A DNA stretch of 64,000 nt from Cognatishimia activa (GCF_026016445.1 NZ_CP096147.1:126501-190500), one strand, 5' to 3'; positions 28,266 through 36,518 are shown, counted from the stretch's first letter. The notes: a model not told the origin generated them from the sequence alone. Numbers and translations are program-made.

Positions 28266-28466
28266 ATGAACGCCAATGAACTTCGCGAGAAGTCCGCAGA
28301 TCAACTGCGTGAAGAGCTCGCAAACCTGAAAAAAGAAAGCTTCAATCTGCGCTTTCAACAGGCAACCGGTCAGCTGGAAAACACTGCAGGCATCAAAGCG
28401 GCTCGCCGCAACGCTGCACGCGTGAAAACCATCCTGAACGAAAAAGCCGCGCAAGCCGCAGAATAA
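28266..28466 (+). CDS. rpmC: 50S ribosomal protein uL29
   Basis: 66 residues, [24 protein letters not shown] at the start; a two-helix hairpin protein at the tunnel exit beside uL23. The frame is open upstream to 28182, but homology and the AGGAATAGGCGAC site place the start at ATG 28266. It now heads the spc-type unit because the usual rplP neighbour is 5 kb away. rpsQ follows after 13 nt. Confidence 0.96.
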   Translation: MNANELREKSADQLREELANLKKESFNLRFQQATGQLENTAGIKAARRNAARVKTILNEKAAQAAE

Positions 28467-28479
28467 GGAGCTTTGAGAT

Positions 28480-28710
28480 ATGCCTAAACGTATTCTGAGC
28501 GGCGTTGTCACAAGCAACGCAAACGAACAGACTGTAACTGTTTCTGTAGAGCGTCGCTTTACACACCCAGTTCTGAAGAAAACCATCCGTAAGTCCAAAA
28601 AATACCGGGCTCACGATGAGAAGAACGCTTTCAACGTTGGTGACAAAGTCAAGATCATTGAGTGCGCACCAAAGTCGAAAACGAAACGTTGGGAAGTTCT
28701 GGAAGCTTAA
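28480..28710 (+). CDS. rpsQ: 30S ribosomal protein uS17
   Basis: 76 residues with the [39 protein letters not shown] core of an OB-fold uS17. It binds 16S rRNA early in 30S body assembly. AAGGAGCTTTGAGAT gives a strong ribosome binding site. A 91-nt gap, unusually long for this operon, separates it from rplN and holds a hairpin and a small ORF. Confidence 0.97.
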   Translation: MPKRILSGVVTSNANEQTVTVSVERRFTHPVLKKTIRKSKKYRAHDEKNAFNVGDKVKIIECAPKSKTKRWEVLEA

Positions 28711-28752
28711 GTCACACTTAGCTTCCCGGACGACTTAACAAAGTCGAAACCC

Positions 28753-28836
28753 TAGGACCAAATGGCACGCATCGCCGGTCCTAAAGGTCGGGAGAAACCA
28801 CATGATCCAGATGCAAACAAACCTGGATGTTGCTGA
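28753..28836 (+). other. Hairpin and small upstream ORF before rplN
   Basis: TAGGACC (28753-28759) pairs with GGTCCTA (28777-28783). Inside starts a 24-codon ORF (ATG 28762, TGA 28834-28836) with AGGA just upstream; its peptide begins MARIAG, the same as ribosomal protein uS13, and it overlaps the rplN start at 28802 in another frame. Whether it is translated is unknown. Confidence 0.35.
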
Positions 28837-29170
28837 CAACTCCGGCGCTCGCCGAGTTCAGTGCATCAAGGTACTGGGTGGCTCCAAGCGTAAATACGCT
28901 TCTGTAGGTGACGTTATCGTCGTCTCAGTTAAGGAAGCCATTCCACGTGGTCGCGTTAAAAAAGGTGACGTCCGTAAGGCCGTTGTCGTACGCACCGCTA
29001 AAGAAGTTCGTCGTGAAGACGGTACAGCGATCCGTTTCGATCGCAACGCTGCAGTGATCCTGAACAACGCAGGTGAGCCAGTGGGTACACGTATCTTTGG
29101 CCCAGTTGTTCGTGAACTGCGCGCAAAGAACTTCATGAAAATCATCTCACTCGCGCCGGAGGTGCTGTAA
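28802..29170 (+). CDS. rplN: 50S ribosomal protein uL14
   Basis: 122 residues, [30 protein letters not shown] to [12 protein letters not shown]. uL14 sits at the subunit interface, forms bridges with 16S rRNA helix 14, and is the binding site of the silencing factor RsfS. GGGAGAAACCAC precedes ATG 28802. rplX follows after a single base. Confidence 0.97.
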   Translation: MIQMQTNLDVADNSGARRVQCIKVLGGSKRKYASVGDVIVVSVKEAIPRGRVKKGDVRKAVVVRTAKEVRREDGTAIRFDRNAAVILNNAGEPVGTRIFGPVVRELRAKNFMKIISLAPEVL

Positions 29171-29171
29171 G

Positions 29172-29483
29172 ATGGCTGCTAAGCTGAAAAAAGGCGACAA
29201 GGTCGTCGTTCTGGCCGGCAAGGACAAAGGTAAAGAGGGTACAATCTCTTCCGTTGATCCGAAAGCAGGCAAAGCAGTGGTAGACGGCATCAACATGGCC
29301 ATCCGCCACACCAAGCAAACCCAGACGTCTCAGGGCGGTCGCCAGCCTAAGGCTATGCCGATCCAACTGAGCAACCTGGCATTCCTGGACGCAAACGGCA
29401 AAGCAACTCGCGTTGGCTTCAAAGTAGAAGACGGCAAAAAAGTTCGCTACGCAAAAACCACAGGAGATGTGATCGATGCTTGA
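29172..29483 (+). CDS. rplX: 50S ribosomal protein uL24
   Basis: 103 residues with the KOW motif ([20 protein letters not shown]) at the N terminus. uL24 is an assembly initiator of the 50S subunit. The gene overlaps rplE by 8 nt (29476-29483), the longest overlap in the spc unit, so rplE translation is probably coupled. Confidence 0.97.
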   Translation: MAAKLKKGDKVVVLAGKDKGKEGTISSVDPKAGKAVVDGINMAIRHTKQTQTSQGGRQPKAMPIQLSNLAFLDANGKATRVGFKVEDGKKVRYAKTTGDVIDA

Positions 29484-30036
29484 TAACGCTGACTACACTC
29501 CACGTCTGCAGTCTCTGTACAAAGACAGCATCCGTGCCGCTCTGAAAGAAGAGTTCGGCTACAAGAACGACATGATGATTCCTAAGCTGGAAAAAATCGT
29601 TCTGAACATCGGTTGCGGTCGTGCGGCTGTGAAAGACTCCAAAAAAGCCAAATCCGCTCAGGCAGATCTGACTTTGATCGCTGGTCAAAAAGCGCTGACA
29701 ACTGTTGCGAAAAACTCCATCGCTGGCTTCCGTGTTCGTGAAGGCATGCCAATGGGTGCAAAAGTGACACTGCGCGGCGAACGCATGTACGAATTCCTGG
29801 ATCGTCTGATCACCATCGCGATGCCACGCATCCGCGACTTCCGTGGTGTGAAGCCATCCTTTGACGGTCGTGGCAACTTTGCCATGGGCCTGAAGGAACA
29901 CATCGTCTTCCCAGAAATCGATTTCGACAAAGTCGACGAGAACTGGGGCATGGACATCGTAATTGCAACCAACGCTAAGTCCGACGCTGAAGCAAAGAGC
30001 CTGTTGAAAGCTTTCAACATGCCATTCAACGCTTAA
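29476..30036 (+). CDS. rplE: 50S ribosomal protein uL5
   Basis: 186 residues. [20 protein letters not shown] and [28 protein letters not shown] are diagnostic. uL5 binds 5S rRNA in the central protuberance. In E. coli the start of this gene is the S8 binding site for operon control; no equivalent structure was worked out here. AGGAGATGTG inside rplX acts as its ribosome binding site. Confidence 0.97.
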   Translation: MLDNADYTPRLQSLYKDSIRAALKEEFGYKNDMMIPKLEKIVLNIGCGRAAVKDSKKAKSAQADLTLIAGQKALTTVAKNSIAGFRVREGMPMGAKVTLRGERMYEFLDRLITIAMPRIRDFRGVKPSFDGRGNFAMGLKEHIVFPEIDFDKVDENWGMDIVIATNAKSDAEAKSLLKAFNMPFNA

Positions 30037-30053
30037 GCGCGGGAGAGGATATC

Positions 30054-30359
30054 ATGGCTAAAAAATCTATGATCGCACGCGAGAAAAAGCGCGAAGCTCT
30101 GGTTGCTAAATACGCTGCCAAGCGCGCTGAACTCAAAGAGATCGCAAACGACGAAAGCAAGCCAATGGAAGAGCGCTTCAAAGCGCGTCTGAAACTGGCG
30201 AAACTGCCACGCAACAGCTCTGCAACTCGTTTGCACAACCGTTGCCAACTGACAGGCCGTCCACACGCTTACTACCGTAAGCTGAAGGTCAGCCGTATCG
30301 CGCTTCGGGAACTTGGCTCCAACGGCCAGATCCCAGGCATGGTTAAATCTAGCTGGTAA
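30054..30359 (+). CDS. rpsN: 30S ribosomal protein uS14 (zinc-free form)
   Basis: 101 residues, the long type without the CxxC zinc ribbon: only one cysteine is present (HNRCQLTG). [20 protein letters not shown] and [21 protein letters not shown] are conserved. uS14 is a head protein next to uS3 and uS10. GGGAGAGGATATC precedes ATG 30054. Confidence 0.97.
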   Translation: MAKKSMIAREKKREALVAKYAAKRAELKEIANDESKPMEERFKARLKLAKLPRNSSATRLHNRCQLTGRPHAYYRKLKVSRIALRELGSNGQIPGMVKSSW

Positions 30360-30371
30360 GGAGAGAACATT

Positions 30372-30764
30372 ATGAACGATCCTATCGGTGATATGCTGAC
30401 ACGCATCCGCAACGGTCAAATGCGCGGCAAGTCCACAGTGTCTTCCCCTGCATCTAAACTGCGCGGCTGGGTTCTGGATGTACTGGCTGACGAAGGCTAC
30501 ATCCGCGGCTACGAAAAGACGACTGATGCAGCGGGCCACCCGGCTCTTGAAATCAGCCTGAAATACTACGAAGGCACCCCTGTTATTCGTGAAGTGAAGC
30601 GGGTTTCTAAACCTGGCCGTCGCGTTTATATGGCTGTCAATGACATCCCAACCGTCCGTCAGGGCCTGGGTGTGTCGATTGTCTCCACCTCTAAAGGTGT
30701 GATGTCGGATGCAAACGCTCGTGCCAACAATGTTGGTGGCGAAGTGCTTTGCACAGTCTTCTAA
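30372..30764 (+). CDS. rpsH: 30S ribosomal protein uS8
   Basis: 130 residues, [17 protein letters not shown] start and [26 protein letters not shown] end. uS8 binds the 16S central domain and in E. coli represses the spc operon. AAGGAGAGAACATT gives a strong ribosome binding site for ATG 30372. Confidence 0.97.
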   Translation: MNDPIGDMLTRIRNGQMRGKSTVSSPASKLRGWVLDVLADEGYIRGYEKTTDAAGHPALEISLKYYEGTPVIREVKRVSKPGRRVYMAVNDIPTVRQGLGVSIVSTSKGVMSDANARANNVGGEVLCTVF

Positions 30765-30775
30765 GGAGAAGCTGA

Positions 30776-31309
30776 ATGTCTCGTATTGGTAAGAAACCGG
30801 TCGAGCTGCCAGCAGGCGTTACCGCCTCTGTCTCCGGCCAGACGATCGAAGTGAAAGGTCCAAAAGCGACCCACAGCTTCACCGCAACCGACGATGTGAC
30901 ACTGGCTGTCGAAGAGAACGCAGTTACTGTGACTCCTCGCGGCAAGTCCAAGCGCGCACGTCAGCAGTGGGGCATGTCCCGCACTGTTGTTCAGAACCTT
31001 GTTACCGGCGTAACCGAAGGCTTCAAAAAAGAGCTGGAGATTGTTGGTGTTGGTTACCGTGCACAGATGCAGGGCAAAGTCCTGAAACTGGCGCTGGGTC
31101 TGTCTCACGACGTTAACTTCGAAGTTCCAGAAGGCGTTACGGTCACTGCACCAAAGCCAACTGAGATCATCATCGAAGGCACCGATCCACAACTCGTTGG
31201 CCAAGTCGCGGCAAACATCCGTGAATGGCGTAAGCCAGAGCCTTACAAAGGCAAAGGCATCAAATACAAAGACGAGTATATCTTCCGCAAGGAAGGTAAG
31301 AAGAAGTAA
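30776..31309 (+). CDS. rplF: 50S ribosomal protein uL6
   Basis: 177 residues with the expected two repeats; [15 protein letters not shown] at the N terminus and [24 protein letters not shown] near the C terminus. uL6 lies near the factor-binding stalk base. AAGGAGAAGCTGA precedes ATG 30776; the stop is 11 nt before rplR. Confidence 0.97.
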   Translation: MSRIGKKPVELPAGVTASVSGQTIEVKGPKATHSFTATDDVTLAVEENAVTVTPRGKSKRARQQWGMSRTVVQNLVTGVTEGFKKELEIVGVGYRAQMQGKVLKLALGLSHDVNFEVPEGVTVTAPKPTEIIIEGTDPQLVGQVAANIREWRKPEPYKGKGIKYKDEYIFRKEGKKK

Positions 31310-31320
31310 GGACCAGCAAA

Positions 31321-31680
31321 ATGGCAAACAGCAAACGGGAACTGTTCCTAAAGCGCCGCCTGCGCGTCCGGAACAAACTTCGCAAGGTCAACGTTGGCAA
31401 GCTTCGCTTGTCCGTGAACCGTTCGAACAAGAACATCAGCGCACAGCTGATCGACGACGTTCAAGGTATCACCCTGGTATCTGCTTCCTCTCTGGAAAAA
31501 GATCTGGGCGTAGTTGGCAAAAACAACATCGAAGCAGCGTCCAAAGTTGGCGCGGCAATCGCAGAACGTGCGGTCAAAGCTGGCCACACCGAAGCGTACT
31601 TCGATCGCGGTGGTCGTCTCTTCCACGGCAAGGTGAAGGCTCTGGCCGACGCTGCGCGTGAAGGTGGCCTGAAAGTCTAA
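31321..31680 (+). CDS. rplR: 50S ribosomal protein uL18
   Basis: 119 residues, [16 protein letters not shown] and [18 protein letters not shown] at the N terminus, [25 protein letters not shown] at the C terminus. It carries 5S rRNA to the 50S subunit. It is followed by a 118-nt gap containing a GGAGGGC/GCCCTCC hairpin. Confidence 0.97.
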   Translation: MANSKRELFLKRRLRVRNKLRKVNVGKLRLSVNRSNKNISAQLIDDVQGITLVSASSLEKDLGVVGKNNIEAASKVGAAIAERAVKAGHTEAYFDRGGRLFHGKVKALADAAREGGLKV

Positions 31681-31687
31681 TCGTTGC

Positions 31688-31709
31688 GGAGGGCGCCTCG
31701 GTGCCCTCC
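31688..31709 (+). promoter_or_regulatory. Intra-operon hairpin between rplR and rpsE
   Basis: GGAGGGC (31688-31694) pairs with GCCCTCC (31703-31709). No T-run follows, so it is more likely a processing or stability hairpin than a terminator. Confidence 0.5.
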
Positions 31710-31798
31710 CGATGATCCGGGTCGGGTTGGTTGTGCCTGCCTGACACCAGGATTGGATTTAACGGCGCCGAACGCGCCAGAAATTAAAGGAATGCCAA

Positions 31799-32362
31799 AT
31801 GGCAGAACGTGAAAATCGTCGCGGCCGCGGCCGTAAGCGCGAAGAGGAAACTCCTGAATTCGCAGATCGCCTGGTTGCGATCAACCGCGTCTCTAAGACC
31901 ACCAAAGGTGGTAAGAACTTTGGCTTTGCAGCTCTGGTTGTTGTTGGTGACCAAAAAGGTCGCGTAGGCTTCGGCAAAGGTAAAGCGAAAGAAGTACCTG
32001 AGGCGATCCGCAAAGCGACTGAGCAAGCAAAACGCCAGATGATCCGCGTCCCTCTGCGTGAAGGCCGTACTCTGCACCACGACATCGAAGGTCGTCACGG
32101 CGCAGGTAAAGTCATCATGAGGACTGCACCTGAAGGTACTGGTATCATCGCCGGTGGTCCAATGCGTGCGGTATTTGAGATGCTGGGTGTGAAGGACGTT
32201 GTTTCTAAGTCCATCGGTTCTCAGAACCCATACAACATGATCCGCGCAACCATCGACGGTCTGAAAGGCGAAGCAAGCCCTCGCCAAGTGGCTGCTCGTC
32301 GTGGCAAAAAAGTTGCTGACATCCTGCGCAAGGACGAAGCACCTGCGGAAGCAGAAGCGTAA
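31799..32362 (+). CDS. rpsE: 30S ribosomal protein uS5
   Basis: 187 residues. [31 protein letters not shown] is the double-stranded RNA-binding domain; [17 protein letters not shown] and [31 protein letters not shown] follow. The short Ala/Glu-rich tail is a local extension. One AGG arginine codon (codon 108, 32120-32122) is out of keeping with the gene's CGT/CGC use. AAAGGAATGCCAA precedes ATG 31799. Confidence 0.97.
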   Translation: MAERENRRGRGRKREEETPEFADRLVAINRVSKTTKGGKNFGFAALVVVGDQKGRVGFGKGKAKEVPEAIRKATEQAKRQMIRVPLREGRTLHHDIEGRHGAGKVIMRTAPEGTGIIAGGPMRAVFEMLGVKDVVSKSIGSQNPYNMIRATIDGLKGEASPRQVAARRGKKVADILRKDEAPAEAEA

Positions 32363-32374
32363 GGAGACCGGACA

Positions 32375-32563
32375 ATGGCTAAAACTATCGTTGTTAAGCA
32401 AATCGGTTCCCCGATCCGTCGTCCAGCTGACCAGCGCGCGACTCTGATCGGTCTGGGTCTGAACAAGATGAACAAAACCCGTGAACTGGAAGACACACCT
32501 TCCGTACGTGGCATGATCAACAAGATCCCACACATGGTGAAAATCATCGAAGAAAAAGACTAA
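32375..32563 (+). CDS. rpmD: 50S ribosomal protein uL30
   Basis: 62 residues, [49 protein letters not shown]; complete. It is absent from some bacteria and here ends the spc unit. rplO, normally next, lies 3.4 kb away beyond the ECF module. A strong terminator follows at 32585. Confidence 0.97.
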   Translation: MAKTIVVKQIGSPIRRPADQRATLIGLGLNKMNKTRELEDTPSVRGMINKIPHMVKIIEEKD

Positions 32564-32584
32564 GTCTTTCTCGCTTAAGTGATT

Positions 32585-32622
32585 GAAAACGCCCTCGGAT
32601 TTCCGGGGGCGTTTTCTTTTTT
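32585..32622 (+). terminator. Intrinsic terminator after rpmD
   Basis: GAAAACGCCC pairs with GGGCGTTTTC and is followed by TTTTTT. It separates the spc genes from the ECF module. Confidence 0.92.
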
Positions 32623-32641
32623 GAACTTTTTTCATTTTCTC

Positions 32642-32671
32642 GGGAATAAACTTGGATTGCGCGGCGTATGT
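32642..32671 (+). promoter_or_regulatory. Candidate ECF-type promoter for the lipoprotein-sigma-anti-sigma unit
   Basis: GGGAATAA (32642-32649) and CGTATG (32665-32670) give the GGAAT-N17-CGT layout of ECF-sigma promoters and lack sigma70 boxes. It lies directly before the gene cluster that encodes an ECF sigma factor, so autoregulation is a reasonable reading. Confidence 0.55.
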
Positions 32672-32697
32672 CTTGTACCTGCACCACGCAGGGCAAC

Positions 32698-32717
32698 CCA
32701 TTAGGAGCCATTAGGAG
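32698..32717 (+). repeat. Tandem 10-bp duplication carrying two ribosome binding sites
   Basis: CCATTAGGAG occurs twice head to tail (32698-32707 and 32708-32717), each copy with an AGGAG, ahead of ATG 32724. Confidence 0.85.
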
Positions 32718-32723
32718 CCCGCC

Positions 32724-33104
32724 ATGACCCGTATTTTAATGATCACCGCCGCAGCTGTTTCCCTGTCTGCATGTTCCGCTTACGCCGCGGGCCACGCATC
32801 CTCGGATGTGAAAACCTCTGACGCAGGCTATTTCACAGATGGCCATGACATGACGCTTTATACATTCGACAAAGACGAAGCAGGTAAGTCAAACTGCTAC
32901 GCGGGCTGCGCCAAAGCATGGCCACCTCTGCTGGTTGAAAGCGACAAACCGCTACCGGCTGGGTTCAGTGTAATCTCTCGTAAAAACGGCGATCAGCAGA
33001 TCGCGTACAAGGACCAGCCTCTTTATCTCTGGATCAATGACAAGAAGCCTGGTCAAACCACGGGAGACGGCGTGAAAGGCGTTTGGCACATCGCTAAGCC
33101 TTAA
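32724..33104 (+). CDS. COG4315-type secreted lipoprotein (repeated Y-x-F-xx-D motif)
   Basis: 126 residues. MTRILMITAAAVSLSACSAYAAG is a signal peptide with an LSAC lipobox. The body has the family pattern: DMTLYTFDKDEAGKSNCYAGCAKAWPPLL with a CxxxC pair, then DQPLYLWINDKKPGQTTGDGVKGVWHIAKP. The function of this domain is unproved, though it is often found beside ECF sigma genes. It is the first gene of the putative ECF unit; a hairpin at 33116-33143 separates it from the sigma gene and may lower downstream transcript levels. Confidence 0.8.
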   Translation: MTRILMITAAAVSLSACSAYAAGHASSDVKTSDAGYFTDGHDMTLYTFDKDEAGKSNCYAGCAKAWPPLLVESDKPLPAGFSVISRKNGDQQIAYKDQPLYLWINDKKPGQTTGDGVKGVWHIAKP

Positions 33105-33115
33105 CTTACCTAATA

Positions 33116-33143
33116 ACCGGCTGGTTTCCCCGAACCAGCCGGT
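33116..33143 (+). terminator. Hairpin between lipoprotein and sigma factor genes
   Basis: ACCGGCTGGTT (33116-33126) pairs perfectly with AACCAGCCGGT (33133-33143), 11 bp. No T-run follows, so partial termination or mRNA stabilisation is likelier than full termination. Confidence 0.6.
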
Positions 33144-33179
33144 CCATTCTATCTCCATCGATTGGTAAAGGTGTTTTCA

Positions 33180-33680
33180 GTGTCATTTGACAGCCAGCTA
33201 AAAGATGCGCTTCCGCATTTGTGGAGATATGCGTTTTCCCTGACGAGGGATCGGGCGATGGCCGACGACTTGGTACAAGACTGCGTTGAGCGTGCCATTC
33301 GCAAACGCAGGCTTTGGGATAAAGGCCAACCTCTGCGCCCATGGATTATGAAGATCTTGCTGAACGTCTTCAGAGATCGCTTTCGTGCCCGTAATCGATT
33401 GGCAGAAGTGCCCTATGACCCGGAATATAGCGGAAGCGTTGAAGATCGCAGTGTCGAAGATAGATCTGAGCTGAATGCTGTGATTTCTCGCATGCAGAGT
33501 TTGCCGGAAACACAGTTGCAGGCTCTGCAACTGGTTGCCTTCGGTGGATTAACTTACGCGGAATGTGCTGAGGTTCTAGCTGTCCCGACAGGTACCATCC
33601 TCTCGCGCGTGGCGCGTGCGCGCGCTAAACTGAACCAAGATCAATCTCAAGCCGCCCCTACACTCAGGAGTGTCACATGA
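33180..33680 (+). CDS. ECF RNA polymerase sigma factor
   Basis: About 166 residues. Sigma region 2 (RYAFSLTRDRAMADDLVQDCVERAI) with the core-binding helix is at residues ~15-45, and region 4 with a helix-turn-helix (QLVAFGGLTYAECAEVLAVPTGTILSRVARARAKL) is at ~115-150. The frame runs upstream to 33162 (TTG), but GTG 33180 has AAAGG nine bases before it and fits the family's length. Its stop overlaps the anti-sigma start (ATGA at 33677-33680). It would direct transcription in response to an envelope or redox signal; the target regulon is unknown. Confidence 0.85.
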   Translation: MSFDSQLKDALPHLWRYAFSLTRDRAMADDLVQDCVERAIRKRRLWDKGQPLRPWIMKILLNVFRDRFRARNRLAEVPYDPEYSGSVEDRSVEDRSELNAVISRMQSLPETQLQALQLVAFGGLTYAECAEVLAVPTGTILSRVARARAKLNQDQSQAAPTLRSVT

Positions 33681-34432
33681 CCGACTTCAAAAACATCGAA
33701 GAACGTCTCACCGCTTATCTGGATGGTGAAATGAGCCCGGAGGAGCGCGCGGCATTCGAAGAACAGCTAGAGCAAGATCCTGCTTTGTCAGAGCGGGCCG
33801 CCTCGTGGGGGCAAACCGATGATCTCCTGCAGTCGTTGGTGCCGGCCCCGTCAGACACCCATATGCAGGGGCTTCTGACGGCCAATCAGACGTCAGAACC
33901 CCGATGGGCGAAACGCCATATTGCAGCGGCCCTTCTCACCTTCATTGTTGGCGGGGCGGGGGGGTATGGCATCAACCTGATGACAACACCAGATCCGCAG
34001 ATTTTGGTGGTGCAAGCGACGATTGATGCTGCCGACGCGCACCGGTTGTTCACGGCAGAGGTACGCCATGCGGTGGAGGTCAGGGCGGATGAAACCGAAC
34101 ATCTGCAAACATGGCTGACCAAGCGTATGGGCCGCGAGATGACGGTGCCACAGCTTGAAGACCATGGTTTCAATTTCGTAGGCGGGCGCATGTTGCCTTT
34201 CGAAGGCAAGGCGGCTGCGCAATACATGTATGAAACAGCGGAAGGGGAACGGCTTACCCTGTTTATGGCGCGTACCAACGACGAGGCTCAAACGTCTTTC
34301 CGATTTTTGGAAGATCAAGACCTCAACACCATCCGCTGGCAGGAAGGTCCGTGGGTTTTTGTGGTCGTTGCGCCTGTTGAGAAGGAAAAACTCTCTCCAA
34401 TCGCTGCCAAAATGCACGAAACGCTTATTTAA
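33677..34432 (+). CDS. Anti-sigma factor, single-pass membrane protein
   Basis: 251 residues. The N-terminal ~75 residues are cytoplasmic, with LTAYLDGEMSPEERAAFEEQLEQDP, the pattern of zinc-finger-like anti-sigma domains but without the HxxxCxxC metal set. One transmembrane helix lies at ~82-101 (IAAALLTFIVGGAGGYGINL), followed by a ~150-residue periplasmic domain with QLEDHGFNFVGGRMLPFEGKAAAQYMYE and ERLTLFMART. Overlapping with the sigma gene, it should hold the sigma factor until a signal arrives in the periplasm. Confidence 0.8.
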   Translation: MTDFKNIEERLTAYLDGEMSPEERAAFEEQLEQDPALSERAASWGQTDDLLQSLVPAPSDTHMQGLLTANQTSEPRWAKRHIAAALLTFIVGGAGGYGINLMTTPDPQILVVQATIDAADAHRLFTAEVRHAVEVRADETEHLQTWLTKRMGREMTVPQLEDHGFNFVGGRMLPFEGKAAAQYMYETAEGERLTLFMARTNDEAQTSFRFLEDQDLNTIRWQEGPWVFVVVAPVEKEKLSPIAAKMHETLI

Positions 34433-34452
34433 GCTGCAGTGCAGAAACAGCC

Positions 34453-34560
34453 ATGCTGCACATGCATAACGGCCAGACCGTAATGTGCGTTGTTTGCGGT
34501 AACAGCGCGTTCTATCTGTGTGTCACGAGGAGAAACAAAGTGAAACTCACCGAGAAATAG
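34453..34560 (+). CDS. Possible 35-residue ORF with a CxxC motif
   Basis: ATG 34453 to TAG 34558-34560 encodes a 35-residue peptide with MCVVCGN near the middle and a basic C terminus. No clear ribosome binding site precedes it, and the stop lies within the hairpin at 34549-34568 (ACCGAGA/TCTCGGT). It may be no more than a chance ORF in an RNA leader. Confidence 0.25.
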   Translation: MLHMHNGQTVMCVVCGNSAFYLCVTRRNKVKLTEK

Positions 34561-34575
34561 GTCTCGGTCCTCTTT
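34549..34575 (+). terminator. Hairpin upstream of the DUF1127 gene
   Basis: ACCGAGA (34549-34555) pairs with TCTCGGT (34562-34568), followed by CCTCTTTT. It may end the ECF unit or serve as a processing site in a DUF1127 leader. Confidence 0.55.
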
Positions 34576-34590
34576 TAAGGAAACGTGAAA

Positions 34591-34806
34591 ATGGCAAACG
34601 TAGCAACAACTTCTTACAACGCCATCAGCTTCGCAGACCGCATCCGCGCTGCATACGAAGACTTCAAAGCAGCACGCGCCCTGCGCAAGCAGTATGTCGA
34701 AACCGTTCGTGAACTCGAAGACCTGTCTGACCGTGATCTGGCAGACCTGGCGATCTCTCGTTACGATATCACTCGCATCGCTCGCGAGCACGTCTACGGC
34801 GCATAA
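34591..34806 (+). CDS. DUF1127 domain protein
   Basis: 71 residues. MANVATTSYNAISFADRIRAAYEDFKAARALRKQYVETVRELEDLSDRDLADLAISRYDITRIAREHV is a typical DUF1127 sequence with the LSDRDLADLGI-like core. In Rhodobacter such small arginine-rich proteins have been tied to RNA turnover and to co-transcribed sRNAs. ATG 34591 follows AAGGAAACGTGAAA; the GTG two codons upstream is too close to that site. High-bias codons suggest strong expression. A terminator follows at 34832. Confidence 0.85.
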   Translation: MANVATTSYNAISFADRIRAAYEDFKAARALRKQYVETVRELEDLSDRDLADLAISRYDITRIAREHVYGA

Positions 34807-34831
34807 GTCAGCCGAGACAAATTGGAATTTC

Positions 34832-34863
34832 ACGCCTCCCAATCGGGGGGCGTTTTGTTTTTT
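34832..34863 (+). terminator. Intrinsic terminator after the DUF1127 gene
   Basis: ACGCCTCCC pairs with GGGGGGCGT (AATC loop) and is followed by TTTTGTTTTTT. Confidence 0.9.
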
Positions 34864-34978
34864 GAGCAAATGAATATAGGCATGGTGCCAGAGAAGGTCT
34901 GTTGAAAGCCACTTGTCTCCGATGCTGCAAGCTGCGTGCCCATAGCCAATCGAGCTTCCAATAGTTAGAAGACATCAT

Positions 34979-35662
34979 ATGCAAGACTTTCAAGACGTTG
35001 AAAATCAGGATTTCAGTGTGGACCTCTTTTGGTCCATGCGTAGTCCGTACTGCTACTTTCTCATCGACCGATTGATCGAGTTGAGACGACAATACAACGT
35101 GAACATAGAATTCAAGGTGATCTATCCGATAGCAATCCGGGATCCGAATTTCTTTTCAAAGCGGGCTTCGAAACACTATCGATCCTATCATTTGCTGGAT
35201 AGCTCAAGGGTCGCTGAAAGGCTTGAAATTCCTTATCGGCGTCCGATACCGGACCCAGTTGTTCAAGTTTTAGAAACCGGCAAAATTGCTAGCGAACAAC
35301 CCCATATTCACTTGATTACGCGTCTTGCCCAACTGGCGGCAGAAGATGGAAAAGCGCTGGACTTCCATGATAAGATTTCCCGCCTGATTTGGAACGGAAA
35401 GACGGATGGTTGGAACGAAGAACACCATCTGGAACGCGCTTTGATGAGTGCCGGATTTAAACCTTCAGAAATGATCATTCGCGCCAATCAAGAAGCGCAA
35501 CGTATTGATGCTGCAATCGATAAGAACCAGGCATTGCACGATGCGGCGGGCCATACTGGCGTACCGTTGTTTTCCTTTCGGGGAGAACCATTTTTTGGTC
35601 AAGACCGCTTCGAAGACCTAAAATGGCGGTTGCTGCAGGCAGGAGTTCAAAGCCAACATTAA
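34979..35662 (+). CDS. DsbA-fold protein, 2-hydroxychromene-2-carboxylate isomerase-like
   Basis: 227 residues. VDLFWSMRSPYCYFLIDRLIEL is the thioredoxin-fold start of the HCCA isomerase/GST-kappa family, with SPYC in place of a CxxC, so a disulfide role is unlikely. HTGVPLFSFRGEPFFGQDRFEDLKWRL near the end carries the conserved cis-proline (GVP) and the final helix. The natural substrate is unknown; relatives act on aromatic degradation intermediates with glutathione. ATG 34979 has TAGAAGACATC upstream. It is monocistronic before the rplO promoter. Confidence 0.82.
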   Translation: MQDFQDVENQDFSVDLFWSMRSPYCYFLIDRLIELRRQYNVNIEFKVIYPIAIRDPNFFSKRASKHYRSYHLLDSSRVAERLEIPYRRPIPDPVVQVLETGKIASEQPHIHLITRLAQLAAEDGKALDFHDKISRLIWNGKTDGWNEEHHLERALMSAGFKPSEMIIRANQEAQRIDAAIDKNQALHDAAGHTGVPLFSFRGEPFFGQDRFEDLKWRLLQAGVQSQH

Positions 35663-35825
35663 TTCCTGAACTTGTATGAGGCAGTTCTTTTACTGGGTGG
35701 TTGTGTCCGCACGACGAAAATAATGCTGCAACGCAAAGCAGGCATTTGATTCGCTGAACTGATCTACAGCTTTGTCTTTAAAGCCGGGTTTCACAAACCC
35801 TTCTGGCGAGGCCCTGCATCAATGC

Positions 35826-35854
35826 TTGATTCCCCAAAAGACTCCGCATATACG
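35826..35854 (+). promoter_or_regulatory. Sigma70-like promoter of the rplO-secY-adk unit
   Basis: -35 TTGATT (35826-35831), 17-bp spacer, -10 TATACG (35849-35854), giving a leader of about 90 nt before rplO. Confidence 0.7.
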
Positions 35855-35952
35855 CGCGCAGTGGCTTTCATTTGCCACAGAATCACAAACCAAGAAAAGC
35901 CGTGTTTGGCCCGCTTACGCTTCAGGGGTCAGTTCCGGCAAGGAGAAGCGAT

Positions 35953-36426
35953 ATGAAACTGCATGAATTGCGTGACAACCCAGGTGCCGCCAAGAAACGT
36001 ATGCGCGTTGGCCGTGGTCCGGGTTCCGGCAAAGGTAAAATGGGTGGCCGTGGTATCAAAGGTCAGAAATCCCGTTCCGGTGTTGCGATCAACGGTTACG
36101 AAGGCGGCCAAATGCCTTTGTACCAACGTCTGCCTAAGCGCGGCTTCAACAAGCCAAACCGCAAGGCATTCGCTGTTGTAAACCTGGGCCTGATCCAGAA
36201 ATTCATCGACGAAAAGAAACTGGACGCATCCGCACCTATCACCGAAGAAGCACTGGTAGCTTCTGGCCTGGTGCGTCGCGTGAAAGACGGTGTTCGTGTT
36301 CTGGCAAAAGGTGAAATCACCGCAAAAGCCAACATCGAAGTCACCGGGGCGTCCAAATCCGCTGTTGAAGCTGTTGAAAAAGCAGGTGGCTCTCTGAAGG
36401 TCACTTCCGCGCCAGCGGCTGAATAA
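35953..36426 (+). CDS. rplO: 50S ribosomal protein uL15
   Basis: 157 residues, [44 protein letters not shown] at the N terminus, a glycine/basic extension that penetrates the 23S rRNA core. The frame is open from 35872, but homology and the AGGAGAAGCGAT site set ATG 35953. A short Ala-rich tail ends the protein. It heads a unit with secY and adk, separated by 110 nt from secY. Confidence 0.97.
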   Translation: MKLHELRDNPGAAKKRMRVGRGPGSGKGKMGGRGIKGQKSRSGVAINGYEGGQMPLYQRLPKRGFNKPNRKAFAVVNLGLIQKFIDEKKLDASAPITEEALVASGLVRRVKDGVRVLAKGEITAKANIEVTGASKSAVEAVEKAGGSLKVTSAPAAE

Positions 36427-36478
36427 GAGGTTGTGAGCGCAGACACATGCGCTTACATACACTCTAGTTTTCCTATTT

Positions 36479-36518
36479 GACGCCGCCGGAGCTGGAAAAC
36501 GCTCTTGGCGGCGTTGTC
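36479..36518 (+). promoter_or_regulatory. Hairpin in the rplO-secY gap
   Basis: GACGCCGCC (36479-36487) pairs with GGCGGCG and flanking bases up to GTC at 36518. It ends 18 nt before the secY ATG and is not followed by a T-run, so it may tune secY expression rather than end transcription. Confidence 0.5.
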
